From: Micromonospora echinofusca
GTDB lineage: Bacteria > Actinomycetota > Actinomycetes > Mycobacteriales > Micromonosporaceae
Direction of reading: 5' to 3'
Length of the DNA stretch: 64,000 bases
Assembly: GCF_900091445.1 (NCBI RefSeq)
Contig: NZ_LT607733.1
Coordinates: 5,545,001 to 5,609,000 of the forward strand
The notes under the pieces are model-generated. The model saw nothing but the letters and a program-made list of their open reading frames with translations, was not told the DNA's origin and made no database searches. The position numbers were made by a program, and so were the translations under genes. Each line of letters opens with the position of its first letter. The stretch's first letter is position 1. Positions 18,016-28,469 of this stretch are shown in pieces.

Positions 18016-18136
18016 CGGTACTCCTGTCGTCATGGCGGCCCGCCGGGGGAGGGGCGATCCCGCCAGTGGAAGCTCTGTAATTTTCTTGCCAACCGGCGCC
18101 GGGCGTGCTGCGCCGCTGCTCTCGCGTGTTGCGGGG

Positions 18137-18165
18137 ACGTTAGCAAGAGGTTGCAGAGAATGGAA
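18137..18165 (-). promoter_or_regulatory. Candidate malE promoter
   Basis: On the minus strand TTCCAT (18165-18160) is followed after 17 bases by TAACGT (18142-18137), a plausible SigA-type -35/-10 pair. The operator-like GCAAGAGGTTGC lies in the spacer, so a bound repressor would block RNA polymerase. The leader to the malE ATG would be about 115 bases. Confidence 0.4.
18143..18154. promoter_or_regulatory. LacI-type operator candidate 1 (mal intergenic region)
   Basis: GCAAGAGGTTGC is an imperfect dyad of the CTTGC/GCAAG element. It overlaps the candidate malE promoter. The adjoining GTTGCAG resembles the CTTGCAG repeats I recall from Streptomyces mal promoters. Confidence 0.5.
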
Positions 18166-18168
18166 GGG

Positions 18169-18195
18169 CTTGCAGAAGTGTACGCAAGAACTTGC
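18169..18195. promoter_or_regulatory. LacI-type operator candidate 2 (mal intergenic region)
   Basis: CTTGCAG at 18169-18175 followed by GCAAGAACTTGC at 18184-18195, a dyad with a two-base centre. It lies just upstream of the -10 box of the regulator gene, a position suited to autorepression. Confidence 0.5.
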
Positions 18196-18203
18196 CTTTG
18201 AGC

Positions 18204-18209
18204 TAAAGT
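18204..18209 (+). promoter_or_regulatory. -10 box of the LacI-type regulator gene, leaderless arrangement
   Basis: TAAAGT ends six bases before the ATG at 18216 and there is no Shine-Dalgarno, so the transcript probably starts at or next to the start codon. Confidence 0.45.
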
Positions 18210-18215
18210 GCGCCC

Positions 18216-19304
18216 ATGCGCGCTCGACTGTCCGACATCGCCCAACAGGCCGAAGTCAGCGAGGCCACGGTGTCGCGGGTGCTCAACGACCGCCCGGGAG
18301 TGGCCCCCGAGACCCGGCAGGCCGTACTGACCGCTCTCGATGTGCTCGGTTACGAGCGCCCGGCCCGGCTGCGCAAGCGCAGCGCCGGCCTCGTGGGCCT
18401 GGTGGTCCCCGAGCTCGACAACCCGATCTTCCCCGCCTTCGCCCAGGTGATCGAGTCGACCCTGGCGCAGAGCGGGTTCACCCCCGTGCTCTGCACCCAG
18501 ACCGCCGGCGGGGTCACCGAGGACGAGTACGTGGAGATGCTGCTCGACCGGCAGGTCTCCGGAATAGTCTTCGTCTCCGGCCTGCACGCCGACACCGCCG
18601 CCAACCACGACCGCTACCGCGCCCTGATCGCCCGCCCGCTGCCCGTCGTGATGATCAACGGGTACGCGCCCGGCATCCCCGCGCCCTTCGTCTCCTGCGA
18701 CGACGGCGAGGCCACCGAACTGGCCGTGGCCCACCTGGTGGCGCTCGGGCACCGCCGCATCGGCCTGATCACCGGGCCGGACCGGTTCGTGCCGGTGCAG
18801 CGCCGGGTGGCCGGCTTCCGGGCCGCGATGGGCCGGCTCGTCGGGGTCGACGAGCCCGGCCTCGACGAACTGGCCGAGCTGTCGCTGTTCGGCGTGGAGG
18901 GCGGCGAGGCCGCCGCCGCCCGGCTGCTGGACCGGGGCGTCACGGGCATCGTCTGCGGCTCCGACCTGATGGCGCTCGGCGCGATCCGGGCCGCCCGGCA
19001 GCGCGGCATGTCCGTCCCGGGAGAGCTGTCGGTGGTCGGCTACGACGACTCCCCGCTGATGGCCTTCACCGACCCGCCGCTGACCACGATGCGGCAGCCG
19101 GTGGCCGCGATGGCCGTCGCCGCCGTCCGGGCCCTGGTGGACGAGATCAACGGGCACGCCGCCCCGCACTCGGAGTACGTGTTCCGCCCGGAACTGGTCG
19201 TGCGCGGCTCCACCGCCGTCGCCCCGACCGGCGCCGCGCGCCCCGCCCCGGGCGGCCCGACCCGGCAGCGCCCGGCCCCGCCCGCGCTGGCCGTCCCGGC
19301 CTGA
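18216..19304 (+). CDS. malR: LacI-family regulator of maltodextrin genes (MalR-like)
   Basis: Sugar-responsive transcription repressor, 362 residues. An N-terminal LacI helix-turn-helix (LSDIAQQAEVSEATVSRVLN, residues 5-24) is followed by the hinge and a periplasmic-binding-like effector domain from about residue 60 (SAGLVGLVVPELDNP). The C-terminal tail is Pro/Ala rich. It is divergent from malE and next to an alpha-glucosidase gene, and CTTGC/GCAAG sites occur before all three genes. By analogy with Streptomyces MalR it should bind these sites and be released by a maltodextrin. The effector is inferred. The gene lacks a Shine-Dalgarno and looks leaderless. Confidence 0.85.
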   Translation: MRARLSDIAQQAEVSEATVSRVLNDRPGVAPETRQAVLTALDVLGYERPARLRKRSAGLVGLVVPELDNPIFPAFAQVIESTLAQSGFTPVLCTQTAGGVTEDEYVEMLLDRQVSGIVFVSGLHADTAANHDRYRALIARPLPVVMINGYAPGIPAPFVSCDDGEATELAVAHLVALGHRRIGLITGPDRFVPVQRRVAGFRAAMGRLVGVDEPGLDELAELSLFGVEGGEAAAARLLDRGVTGIVCGSDLMALGAIRAARQRGMSVPGELSVVGYDDSPLMAFTDPPLTTMRQPVAAMAVAAVRALVDEINGHAAPHSEYVFRPELVVRGSTAVAPTGAARPAPGGPTRQRPAPPALAVPA

Positions 19305-19370
19305 CCGCCCGCCCCCGGCAGGCCCGCGCGAGCGGGGTTCCCTCGGGGCGCCGCGTGACCGACGCCATTT

Positions 19371-19415
19371 CTTGCGCAAGGAATGCTTGACTCTTGCAGT
19401 AACGAGCGGCATTCT
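19371..19415 (+). promoter_or_regulatory. Operator and candidate promoter of the alpha-glucosidase gene
   Basis: CTTGCGCAAG at 19371-19380 is a perfect palindrome; its flanks extend the dyad with one mismatch. A -35 like TTGACT (19387-19392) is followed after 17 bases by CATTCT (19410-19415). A further CTTGCAG (19393-19399) lies between them. This places the alpha-glucosidase under the same regulator as malE. Confidence 0.55.
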
Positions 19416-19490
19416 GCTCAGACATCACCCCCGCACCCGCGCCGCGCTCGGGTGCCGCCGACCCGCGCCACAGAACGGGGAACGCCACCC

Positions 19491-21125
19491 ATGACCGTCA
19501 GCAACCCCTCGCCGCTGGCCTCCGACGACGACTGGTGGCGCTCCGCGGTCGTCTACCAGGTCTACGTACGCAGCTTCGCCGACTCCAACGGCGACGGCGT
19601 CGGCGACCTCCAGGGCATCCGGGAGCGCCTGCCGTACCTGCACGACCTCGGCGTGGACGCGCTCTGGCTGACCCCCTTCTACACCTCCCCGATGATCGAC
19701 GGCGGGTACGACGTCGCCGACTACCGCGACGTCGACCCGATGTTCGGCACCCTCGCGGACTTCGACGCGATGATCACCGACGCGCACGCCCTCGGCCTGC
19801 GGATCATCGTCGACCTGGTGCCCAACCACACCTCCAGCGCGCACCAGTGGTTCCAGGCGGCGCTGGCGGCCGGGCCCGGCTCCCCCGAGCGGGCGCGCTA
19901 CCTCTTCGCCGAGGGCAAGGGCGAGAACGGCGAACTGCCCCCGAACGACTGGGAGAGCATCTTCGGCGGCCCCGCCTGGACGCGGATCGACGACGGTCAG
20001 TGGTACCTGCACCTGTTCGACCCGGCCCAGCCCGACCTGAACTGGCGGCACCCCGAGGTGCGCGCCGAGTTCGAGGGCGTGCTGCGCTTCTGGCTCGACC
20101 GGGGCGTGGACGGCTTCCGGATCGACGTGGCGCACGGCATGATCAAGGCCGAGGGGCTGCCGGACGTCGGGTTCAACTCCATGACCACCGGCCAGCGCCA
20201 GGCGGAGCTGCTCGGCAAGGGCCGGCTCCCCTACTTCGACCAGGACGAGGTGCACGACATCTACCGCGCCTGGCGGCCGATCCTGGACAGCTACCCGGGC
20301 GGCCGGATGGCGGTCGCCGAGGCGTGGGCCGAGACCCCGCAGCGCCTCGCCCGCTACATCGGCCCGGACGAGCTGCACCAGGCGTTCAGCTTCGACTTCC
20401 TCGACGCGACCTGGTCCGCCGACTCGTTCCGCAAGGTCGTCGACACCGCGCTCGCCGAGTCGACCATCGTCGGCGCGCCCACCACCTGGGTGCTCTCCAA
20501 CCACGACAAGCAGCGGCACGTGACCCGCTACGGCGACGGCGCCGAGGGGCTGCGCCGGGCGCGCGCCGCCACCCTGCTGATGCTCGCCCTGCCCGGCTGC
20601 GCCTACCTCTACCAGGGCGAGGAACTGGGCCTGCCGGAGGTGCTCGACCTGCCGGACGAGCTGCGCCAGGACCCGGCGTTCCTGCGCACCGGCGAGAGCC
20701 GCGACGGCTGCCGGGTGCCGATCCCGTGGAGCGGCGAGCTGGCCCCGTACGGCTTCGGGCCGGCCGGCAGCGAGCTGAGCTGGCTGCCGGCCCCGGCCAC
20801 CTGGCGTGCCCTCTCGGTCGCCGCCCAGACCGGCGTGCCCGGCTCGACGCTGGAGCTCTACCGCACCGCGCTGCGGATCCGCCGGGAGCACCCGGCGCTG
20901 GCCGCCGACGCGGGCGCAGTCACCTGGTTGGAGGCCGGGCCGGGCGTGCTCGCCTTCAGCCGCACCGCCGGTGACACCGTGCTGACCTGTGTGGTCAACA
21001 TCAGCGGTGCGCCGGCCCTGATCGACGGGTACGGCGCACCGATCGCCGCCAGCGAGCCGCTCACCGGGCAGGGCTCCGGCCACCTGCTCGGAGTCGACGC
21101 GGCCGCGTGGTTCGAACGGCGCTGA
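19491..21125 (+). CDS. GH13 alpha-glucosidase
   Basis: Hydrolyses maltose and maltodextrins to glucose in the cytoplasm. The 544-residue enzyme has no signal peptide and starts its barrel at WWRSAVVYQVYVRSFADSNG. GH13 active-site segments are present: DLVPNHTS, the nucleophile Asp in DGFRIDVAHGM, Glu in MAVAEAWAET, and Asp in VLSNHDKQRH. The calcium-type loop DSNGDGVGDLQGI is typical of oligo-1,6-glucosidase/alpha-glucosidase enzymes. The ATG at 19491 is used because homologues start shortly before the barrel. Its upstream operator ties it to the malEFG genes across the regulator. Maltase versus isomaltase activity cannot be decided here. Confidence 0.88.
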   Translation: MTVSNPSPLASDDDWWRSAVVYQVYVRSFADSNGDGVGDLQGIRERLPYLHDLGVDALWLTPFYTSPMIDGGYDVADYRDVDPMFGTLADFDAMITDAHALGLRIIVDLVPNHTSSAHQWFQAALAAGPGSPERARYLFAEGKGENGELPPNDWESIFGGPAWTRIDDGQWYLHLFDPAQPDLNWRHPEVRAEFEGVLRFWLDRGVDGFRIDVAHGMIKAEGLPDVGFNSMTTGQRQAELLGKGRLPYFDQDEVHDIYRAWRPILDSYPGGRMAVAEAWAETPQRLARYIGPDELHQAFSFDFLDATWSADSFRKVVDTALAESTIVGAPTTWVLSNHDKQRHVTRYGDGAEGLRRARAATLLMLALPGCAYLYQGEELGLPEVLDLPDELRQDPAFLRTGESRDGCRVPIPWSGELAPYGFGPAGSELSWLPAPATWRALSVAAQTGVPGSTLELYRTALRIRREHPALAADAGAVTWLEAGPGVLAFSRTAGDTVLTCVVNISGAPALIDGYGAPIAASEPLTGQGSGHLLGVDAAAWFERR

Positions 21126-21216
21126 GCGGGTAACCCGTCATCGACCTGGTCGTCCGTTGTGCCCCGCGCCGACGGGCGACTGGGCTACCGACCCCTTGTG
21201 GTGGGGGGTGAGGTGG

Positions 21217-21254
21217 CGCCGGCGCCTCCGGAGTCCGCTCCGGTGGCGCCGGCG
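21217..21254. terminator. Bidirectional hairpin between convergent genes
   Basis: Two-part stem: 10 bp (21217-21226 with 21245-21254), a T/T mismatch, then 6 bp around the loop TCCG. It sits between the ends of the alpha-glucosidase and the acidic protein gene, and can serve both strands. Confidence 0.75.
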
Positions 21255-21283
21255 TCCATCGGGATGCGCAGGCCGGGCCGGCT

Positions 21284-21724
21284 TCAGGCGCCGCTGGTGA
21301 GCTTGGCGGCGATGCGCCCGAAGCCGGCCCGCAGCTCGGCCTCGGTGGGCGGGGCGAGCGGCTCCGCGCTGTCGGCCTCCTCGGCCGCCGCCTCCAGCTC
21401 CTCGTCGATGGTGTCCTCGAAGTCGCCGTAGAGATCGGCCTGCTCGAGCTGCGCCGCCTCGTCCTCGGCGGCGATCTGCGCCGCGGCGATCTCGCCCCGG
21501 ATCTCCTCGGCCGAGACCGCCGGCAGCAGCGGCTCCACGACCGCCATCAGCTGCTCCTCGGCGACGATCGACTCGGCCAGTGCGAGGGCGTGTGGCCGCT
21601 CGTAGGGGCCGCAGACCACCGGCTCCCACTCGTCGGCGTCGCCGAGCGGGCCGAAGGTGATGATCCACGGCAGGCCGAGCATCGGCGAGTCGTCCGGCAG
21701 GTCCAGTGTCACGAGTGCGCCCAC
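21284..21724 (-). CDS. Conserved acidic protein of unknown function
   Basis: A 146-residue soluble protein. The first half is compact (LGLPWIITFGPLG, EWEPVVCGPYERPHALALAE). The second half is very rich in Glu and Ala and probably forms an acidic helix or coiled coil (about 70-125). I do not recognise the family; it resembles small hypothetical proteins of Micromonosporaceae. The start may be the GTG at 21724 or a GTG four codons later; neither has a good binding site. It is convergent with the alpha-glucosidase, with a shared terminator between. Confidence 0.6.
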   Translation of the reverse strand: MGALVTLDLPDDSPMLGLPWIITFGPLGDADEWEPVVCGPYERPHALALAESIVAEEQLMAVVEPLLPAVSAEEIRGEIAAAQIAAEDEAAQLEQADLYGDFEDTIDEELEAAAEEADSAEPLAPPTEAELRAGFGRIAAKLTSGA

Positions 21725-21826
21725 GCGCCCATCATGTCCGTGGCGCCGGGCCCCCGGGGAGTCATTCCCGCCATTCGCCCTACCGCGCGCGGGTCGCCGG
21801 CGCCCGACCCGGTGTCGTCGGCACCG

Positions 21827-22213
21827 TCAGGCCGGCCGCGCCGCGTCCAACGCCGCGCGGACCATGGCCAGCGCCGTCGCGGGCGGTACGCCCAGCCGGG
21901 CGGCCTCGGCGGCGTACCCGGCCGCCATCCGCTGCAACCGGTCCGCCGCGTCGTCGCGCCCGGGCGCGACGAAGGTGCCATGCCGGCCCCGGGTCTCCAG
22001 CAGGCCGGCCGCCTCCAGCTCCCGGTAGGCCCGGGCCACCGTGTTGACCGCCAGCCCGAGGTCGGCCGCGAACCGACGGACGGTCGGCAGCCGCGTGCCC
22101 ACCGCCAACCGGCCCGTCCCGATCAGCTCCGCGAGCTGCCCGCGCACCTGCTCGTACGGCGGCACCGCCGAGCCCTGGTCGACCGTGATCCGCACGCCCG
22201 CTCCCCCACTCAT
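21827..22213 (-). CDS. GntR-family transcriptional regulator (YtrA-like, short)
   Basis: DNA-binding regulator of 128 residues. Residues about 8-75 form the GntR winged helix (AVPPYEQVRGQLAELI, RLPTVRRFAADLGLAVNTVA). The remaining about 50 residues are too short for a FadR or HutC effector domain, so it fits the YtrA subgroup that often controls membrane transport genes beside it. Its ATG overlaps the stop of the YihY-type gene by four bases (ATGA), so the two are translated together. The effector is unknown. Confidence 0.85.
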   Translation of the reverse strand: MSGGAGVRITVDQGSAVPPYEQVRGQLAELIGTGRLAVGTRLPTVRRFAADLGLAVNTVARAYRELEAAGLLETRGRHGTFVAPGRDDAADRLQRMAAGYAAEAARLGVPPATALAMVRAALDAARPA

Positions 22214-23133
22214 CCGGCCCCGCCCGGGGTACCCGGGTCCGTGTCCGCGTCCGGGTCGACCGGCCCCGGAGCCGCCGCCAGGTCCACCACCCGACCGCGC
22301 GGGCTGGTCGCGGCCAGCGCCGCGCCGAAGAGCACCAGCTGATTGAGCAGGTAGAGGTAGAGCAGCAGCCCCACGGCGCCCGCCACCACCGTGTACGCCG
22401 GGTTCCGCTCGGTGCGCACCACGTAGAAGCGCCCGACGGTGTTCAGCAGGGTGATGCCGACCGCGACCAGCAGCACCACCGGGCGCAGCCGGGACCGGCT
22501 CATCCGCAACCTCGGCACCGCCACCAGCAGCAGGGTGGCCAGCACCGCGTTGACCACCACGCTGAGCACCGCGCTGACCGTGGTCAGGCCGACCGAGCCG
22601 GTGCTGCGCAGCAGGAACCGCAGCAGCGACTCCAGGGCGTCCACCGCCGCCACCGAGACGCCGAGCAGCACGAAGATGACCACCAGTACGCCGAGGTCGA
22701 CCAGGCGGCGGACCACCAGGTTGCCGGGCTGCTGGTTGAGCCCGTACATGAGCCGCTGGGAGGAGCGGATCGCCTCCACCCAGCCGACCCCGGTGAACGC
22801 GAGGATGATCAGGCCGACCACCCCGACCGTGCCGCTGCTGTCGGCGATCTGCACCGGGTCGAGGAACGGCAGGTTCTCCCGGAGGAAGTCCGCAGCAGCC
22901 GCGCTGACCTCGTCGTTGTCCTCCAGGATGGCCCCGAAGATCGAGTACCCGACCAGCGCCAGCGCGAAGACCGCGAAGAAGCCGTAGTAGGCGATCGCGG
23001 CGGCCAGCCGCCCGCCCAGCACGTCGTTGTAGAGCACGCCGGCCCGCCAGAGGTGGTCGGCTGCGCCCCACCGGCGGCGCGTGGCACTGATCCGGCGGTC
23101 GATGCCCGCCTCGATGCGGCCCAGCACGTTCAC
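22210..23133 (-). CDS. YihY/virulence factor BrkB-family membrane protein
   Basis: An integral membrane protein of 307 residues with six hydrophobic segments. Family segments include AAIAYYGFFAVFALALVG near the start and LLYLYLLNQLVLFGAALA near the end. The family was once called ribonuclease BN by mistake; its biochemical role is not settled. The GTG at 23133 has GAGG eight bases upstream and gives the expected N-terminus NVLGRIEAGIDRR. It precedes and is coupled to the GntR gene, suggesting the regulator controls this operon. Confidence 0.87.
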   Translation of the reverse strand: MNVLGRIEAGIDRRISATRRRWGAADHLWRAGVLYNDVLGGRLAAAIAYYGFFAVFALALVGYSIFGAILEDNDEVSAAAADFLRENLPFLDPVQIADSSGTVGVVGLIILAFTGVGWVEAIRSSQRLMYGLNQQPGNLVVRRLVDLGVLVVIFVLLGVSVAAVDALESLLRFLLRSTGSVGLTTVSAVLSVVVNAVLATLLLVAVPRLRMSRSRLRPVVLLVAVGITLLNTVGRFYVVRTERNPAYTVVAGAVGLLLYLYLLNQLVLFGAALAATSPRGRVVDLAAAPGPVDPDADTDPGTPGGAG

Positions 23134-23249
23134 GCCGTCATCCTCGCCGATCTCCGGCCGCCGTGCGGGCAACCGGGTGCCGGCCCGCGCCGGGCGGCGG
23201 TCGTACGGCGGGAGCCGGCGTCGACGCCGTGGCGCACCCGGGCGACCGC

Positions 23250-23807
23250 TCAGCCGCCCAGCCGGAAGTCCCGGCGCGGCTGCCACCGGGTCTGCCCGCT
23301 GTGCGAGAAGAGAGTGAACGCCTCGACCTCGAACATGGCCGAGAAGTCGGCCAGGTCCTCGTACGCCCGGTCCAGCGCCTCCGGCGCGACGTCCTGGGCG
23401 ACCGTGACGTGCGGGTGGTAGGGGAAGCGCGCCTCGCGGTGCAGCTCGGGGGCGGCCCGGATCGCGGCGGCGAGCAGTTCGCACTCGCTGATCCCGGCGG
23501 CCACCGCCACGAAGACGACCTGGGTCACCGGGCGGAACGTGCCGGTGCCCCGCAGGTGCAGGGTGAAGGGCAGGTGGGCGGCGGCGACCGCGCCGAGGTG
23601 CCGTTCCACCGCCGGCAGCGTCGCCACCGGGATCTCGGTCGGCCCGAGCAGGGTCACGTGCGCGGGGACGACCCGGGGGTCGCCGGCCTCGACCCGCCGT
23701 CGGGTGAGCAGGCTGCCCCACGGCTCGGGGATGTCGACGGCGATGCCGATCTCGATGGTGTCGCCGGCGTCCGGCGCCCCGTCCCTGCGATCCACGCTGT
23801 GCGTCAT
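23250..23807 (-). CDS. 2'-5' RNA ligase/2H phosphoesterase-family protein
   Basis: A 185-residue member of the 2H phosphoesterase superfamily, shown by two His-x-Thr motifs, HVTLLG and HVTVAQ, about 80 residues apart, which form the active site. Relatives act on 2'-5' or cyclic phosphodiester bonds in RNA or nucleotides. The start is uncertain: the ATG at 23807 has GGAGG only one base upstream, and a GTG at 23837 would add ten residues. It follows trpS on the same strand with a 46-base gap, a possible link to tRNA metabolism that is only inference. Confidence 0.78.
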   Translation of the reverse strand: MTHSVDRRDGAPDAGDTIEIGIAVDIPEPWGSLLTRRRVEAGDPRVVPAHVTLLGPTEIPVATLPAVERHLGAVAAAHLPFTLHLRGTGTFRPVTQVVFVAVAAGISECELLAAAIRAAPELHREARFPYHPHVTVAQDVAPEALDRAYEDLADFSAMFEVEAFTLFSHSGQTRWQPRRDFRLGG

Positions 23808-23853
23808 CCCTCCGGCCACCGACCCGTCCGCCCTCACCCGTCGCGCCGGGGCG

Positions 23854-24912
<1,059 letters not shown>

Positions 24913-25938
24913 TCATGACGGGCCGGCGGGTCGGTTCCGCCCCACCGGTGCGGGGGCGGTGATCTCGCGCCGCGGCTCCGGCAGGCGCCCGGCGGAGACG
25001 GTGAGCCGGGCCACCCGCCGTCCCTCCAGCGTGAGCACCCGCAGCAGCCAGCCGTCGGGCGGGTCGTCGGGTTCCGCGCCGCCGTCGCCGGGCGGGCCGA
25101 CGGTCACCGGCACCTCGTCGCCGGCGACGGGGAGCCGGCCCAGCGCGGCCATCACGAAGCCGCCGACCGTCTCGTACGGACCGGGTGGCAGGCGCACCCC
25201 GGTGTGCTCGGCGAAGTCGGCGAGGTTGAGCCGGCCGTCCACCACGGCGGGCAGGCCCGCGTGCACCGGGTCGGGGTCGGTGTCGTACTCGTCGTGGATC
25301 TCCCCGATCAGCTCCTCGATCAGGTCCTCCAGGGTGACGATGCCGGCGGTGCCGCCGTACTCGTCGACGACCACGGCGAGATGGTGGCGCTCCCGACGCA
25401 TCTCGCTGAGCGCGGCGAGCACCCGTTTACTGCCGGGCAGCCGCTTCACCTCCCGGGTCAGCTCGCCGACGGTGGTGCAGGGATCGACGTCCGGGCGGAG
25501 CAGCACGTCGCGCAGGTGCACGAAGCCGACCACGTCGTCGTGGGTGCCGTCGACGACCGGGTAGCGGGTGTGGGTCTCGGCCCGCACCATCCGCTCCGCC
25601 TCGGCGATGGTGAGCCGGGCGGAGAGGAAGACGACCTCGGTGCGCGGCATCATCACCTCGCGGACCAGGCTCGCCCCCGCGACCAGCACCTCGTCGATGA
25701 TCCGCCGCTCGACCGGGTCGAGCAGGGTGTTGGCGGCGACCAGGTCGCGCAGCTCCGCCTCACTGATCCGCTCCCGGCCGGCCGCCGGGCTGGCGCCGAG
25801 CAGGGCCGTCACCGCGCGGGTGGCGGCGTCGGCGGCGCGCACCACGATCCGGGCGACGGCCCGGGGCAACGGCCCCGGCTCGCGGCGTGGCCGGCTCCGG
25901 GCGCGTCGCCGCAGCCCGGGAGCACCCGCTTCCCGCAT
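24913..25938 (-). CDS. CBS-pair and CorC/HlyC-domain protein lacking the DUF21 membrane domain
   Basis: A 341-residue relative of TlyC/CorC/YfjD proteins. Residues about 55-85 match the linker after DUF21 (ISEAELRDLVA, LLDPVERRIIDEV). A CBS pair spans about 90-210 (MMPRTEVVFL, HHLAVVVDEYGGTAGIVTLE). The C-terminal CorC/HlyC domain spans about 230-325. The usual four-helix DUF21 domain at the N-terminus is absent; only a basic stretch and one weakly hydrophobic segment precede the linker. Only 175 bases separate it from galE, so the missing part is not encoded next to it. Role unknown; relatives affect magnesium or cobalt transport. It appears leaderless. Confidence 0.82.
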   Translation of the reverse strand: MREAGAPGLRRRARSRPRREPGPLPRAVARIVVRAADAATRAVTALLGASPAAGRERISEAELRDLVAANTLLDPVERRIIDEVLVAGASLVREVMMPRTEVVFLSARLTIAEAERMVRAETHTRYPVVDGTHDDVVGFVHLRDVLLRPDVDPCTTVGELTREVKRLPGSKRVLAALSEMRRERHHLAVVVDEYGGTAGIVTLEDLIEELIGEIHDEYDTDPDPVHAGLPAVVDGRLNLADFAEHTGVRLPPGPYETVGGFVMAALGRLPVAGDEVPVTVGPPGDGGAEPDDPPDGWLLRVLTLEGRRVARLTVSAGRLPEPRREITAPAPVGRNRPAGPS

Positions 25939-25945
25939 GACAGTG

Positions 25946-25951
25946 ATGGTA
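25946..25951 (-). promoter_or_regulatory. -10 box of the CBS-domain gene, leaderless arrangement
   Basis: TACCAT on the minus strand ends seven bases before the ATG at 25938, with no Shine-Dalgarno. Confidence 0.4.
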
Positions 25952-25997
25952 GACAGCGCCGGGCCCGCAGGCAGCCCGTGTTCGGCTCTGTTCGAAG

Positions 25998-26022
25998 TTG
26001 TGGAATCATGATGGAATCACAA
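25998..26022. repeat. Phased direct repeat and inverted repeat upstream of galE
   Basis: TGGAATCA occurs at 26001-26008 and 26012-26019, an 11-base period, flanked by TTGTG and CACAA arms. It is AT-rich compared with its surroundings and lies between the divergent CBS-domain and galE genes, so it may bind a regulator. Confidence 0.45.
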
Positions 26023-26113
26023 GGTGACCGACGCGGGGCGGGCACCGGGCGGCCGGCCGTAGGGTGATCACGACACGGGCCGCCACCGGACGGCCAGGCA
26101 GGAGGAGACCGAC

Positions 26114-27093
26114 GTGAAACTGCTCGTCACCGGCGGCGCCGGCTTCATCGGCAGCGTGGTGACCAGGATGCTGCTCGACGCCGGCCACGAGGTCGTGGTG
26201 CTCGACGACCTGCGCACCGGCCACCGCGAGGCGCTCGCCCCCGACGCGACGCACGTCGACGCGCCCGTCCACGACGCCGCGCGGGTGCTCACCCCCGGCG
26301 CGGGCTTCGACGGGGTGCTGCACTTCGCCGCGCTGATCGCCGCGGGCGAGTCGATGACCCGGCCCGAGCTCTACTGGCACACCAACACCGTCGGCTCGAT
26401 CGCCCTGATCGACGCCGTCCGGGCCGCCGGCGTGCCCCGCCTGGTCTTCTCCTCCACCGCCGCCGTCTACGGCAACCCCACCGAGCTGCCCATCCCCGAG
26501 ACGGCGGTGAAGGCCCCGACGAACACGTACGGCGCCACCAAGCTCGCCGTCGACATGGCCCTCACCTCCGAGGCGATCGGGCACAACCTGGCCGCCGTCT
26601 CGCTGCGCTACTTCAACGTCGCCGGGGCGTACCTCGACGGCGACGTCGCGCTCGGCGAGCGGCACGACCCGGAGACCCACCTCATCCCGATCGCGCTGGA
26701 GGTGGCCGCCGGCCGGCGGGAGAAGCTCCAGCTCTTCGGCGACGACTACCCGACCGTCGACGGCACCTGCGTGCGCGACTACATCCACGTCGCCGACCTC
26801 GCCCGCGCCCACCTGCTGGCGCTCGACGCGGCGACCGCCGGGCAGCACCGGATCTACAACCTGGGCAACGGCAACGGCTTCACCAACCGCCAGGTGGTCG
26901 ACGTGGTCCGCGAGGTCACCGGGCACCCCGTGCCGGTCGAGGTCGCGCCGCGCCGCGAGGGCGATCCCGCCGAGTTGGTCGCGTCGTCCGCGCTGGCCCG
27001 CGAGGAGCTGGGCTGGGTGCCGCGCAAGCCGACCCTGCCCGACATCGTCGCCGATGCCTGGGCGTTCTACCGCACGCACGTCGCGGGGCCACG

Positions 27094-27097
<4 letters not shown>
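26114..27097 (+). CDS. galE: UDP-glucose 4-epimerase
   Basis: Interconverts UDP-glucose and UDP-galactose in the Leloir pathway and supplies UDP-galactose for glycans. The 327-residue extended SDR enzyme has the NAD motif GGAGFIG (7-13), the Ser/Thr of FSSTAAVYG (112-120), and Tyr139-x3-Lys143. Length is typical. The GTG at 26114 follows a strong AGGAGGA. It overlaps galK by four bases, so the two are translated together. The 175-base region upstream, shared with the divergent CBS-domain gene, has an unusual phased repeat. Confidence 0.93.
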
Positions 27098-28254
<1,157 letters not shown>

Positions 28255-28285
28255 GCACCGACGCGGCGACCCGCCGGACGGCCAC

Positions 28286-28302
28286 CGCCCGCCCGGCGGG
28301 CG
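28286..28302 (+). terminator. Palindrome after galK
   Basis: CGCCCGCC and GGCGGGCG around one base, about 30 bases beyond the galK stop. In RNA it would form a shorter stem with a small loop. Probable terminator without T-run. Confidence 0.45.
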
Positions 28303-28469
28303 CCTACGCGGGCAGCAGCGGCTGCCGGTCCGGGACCCTGCGCCGACCGTCCGAGCGGCTACCGGAGCTGACCTGGATCACCGAGCACCAGCCGGGGAAG
28401 GCCGGTGGAGCCGACGAAGCCGCAGCGTTCGGGGTCTTCCCGCCGACCGACCCACCCGGCGGCACGCTG

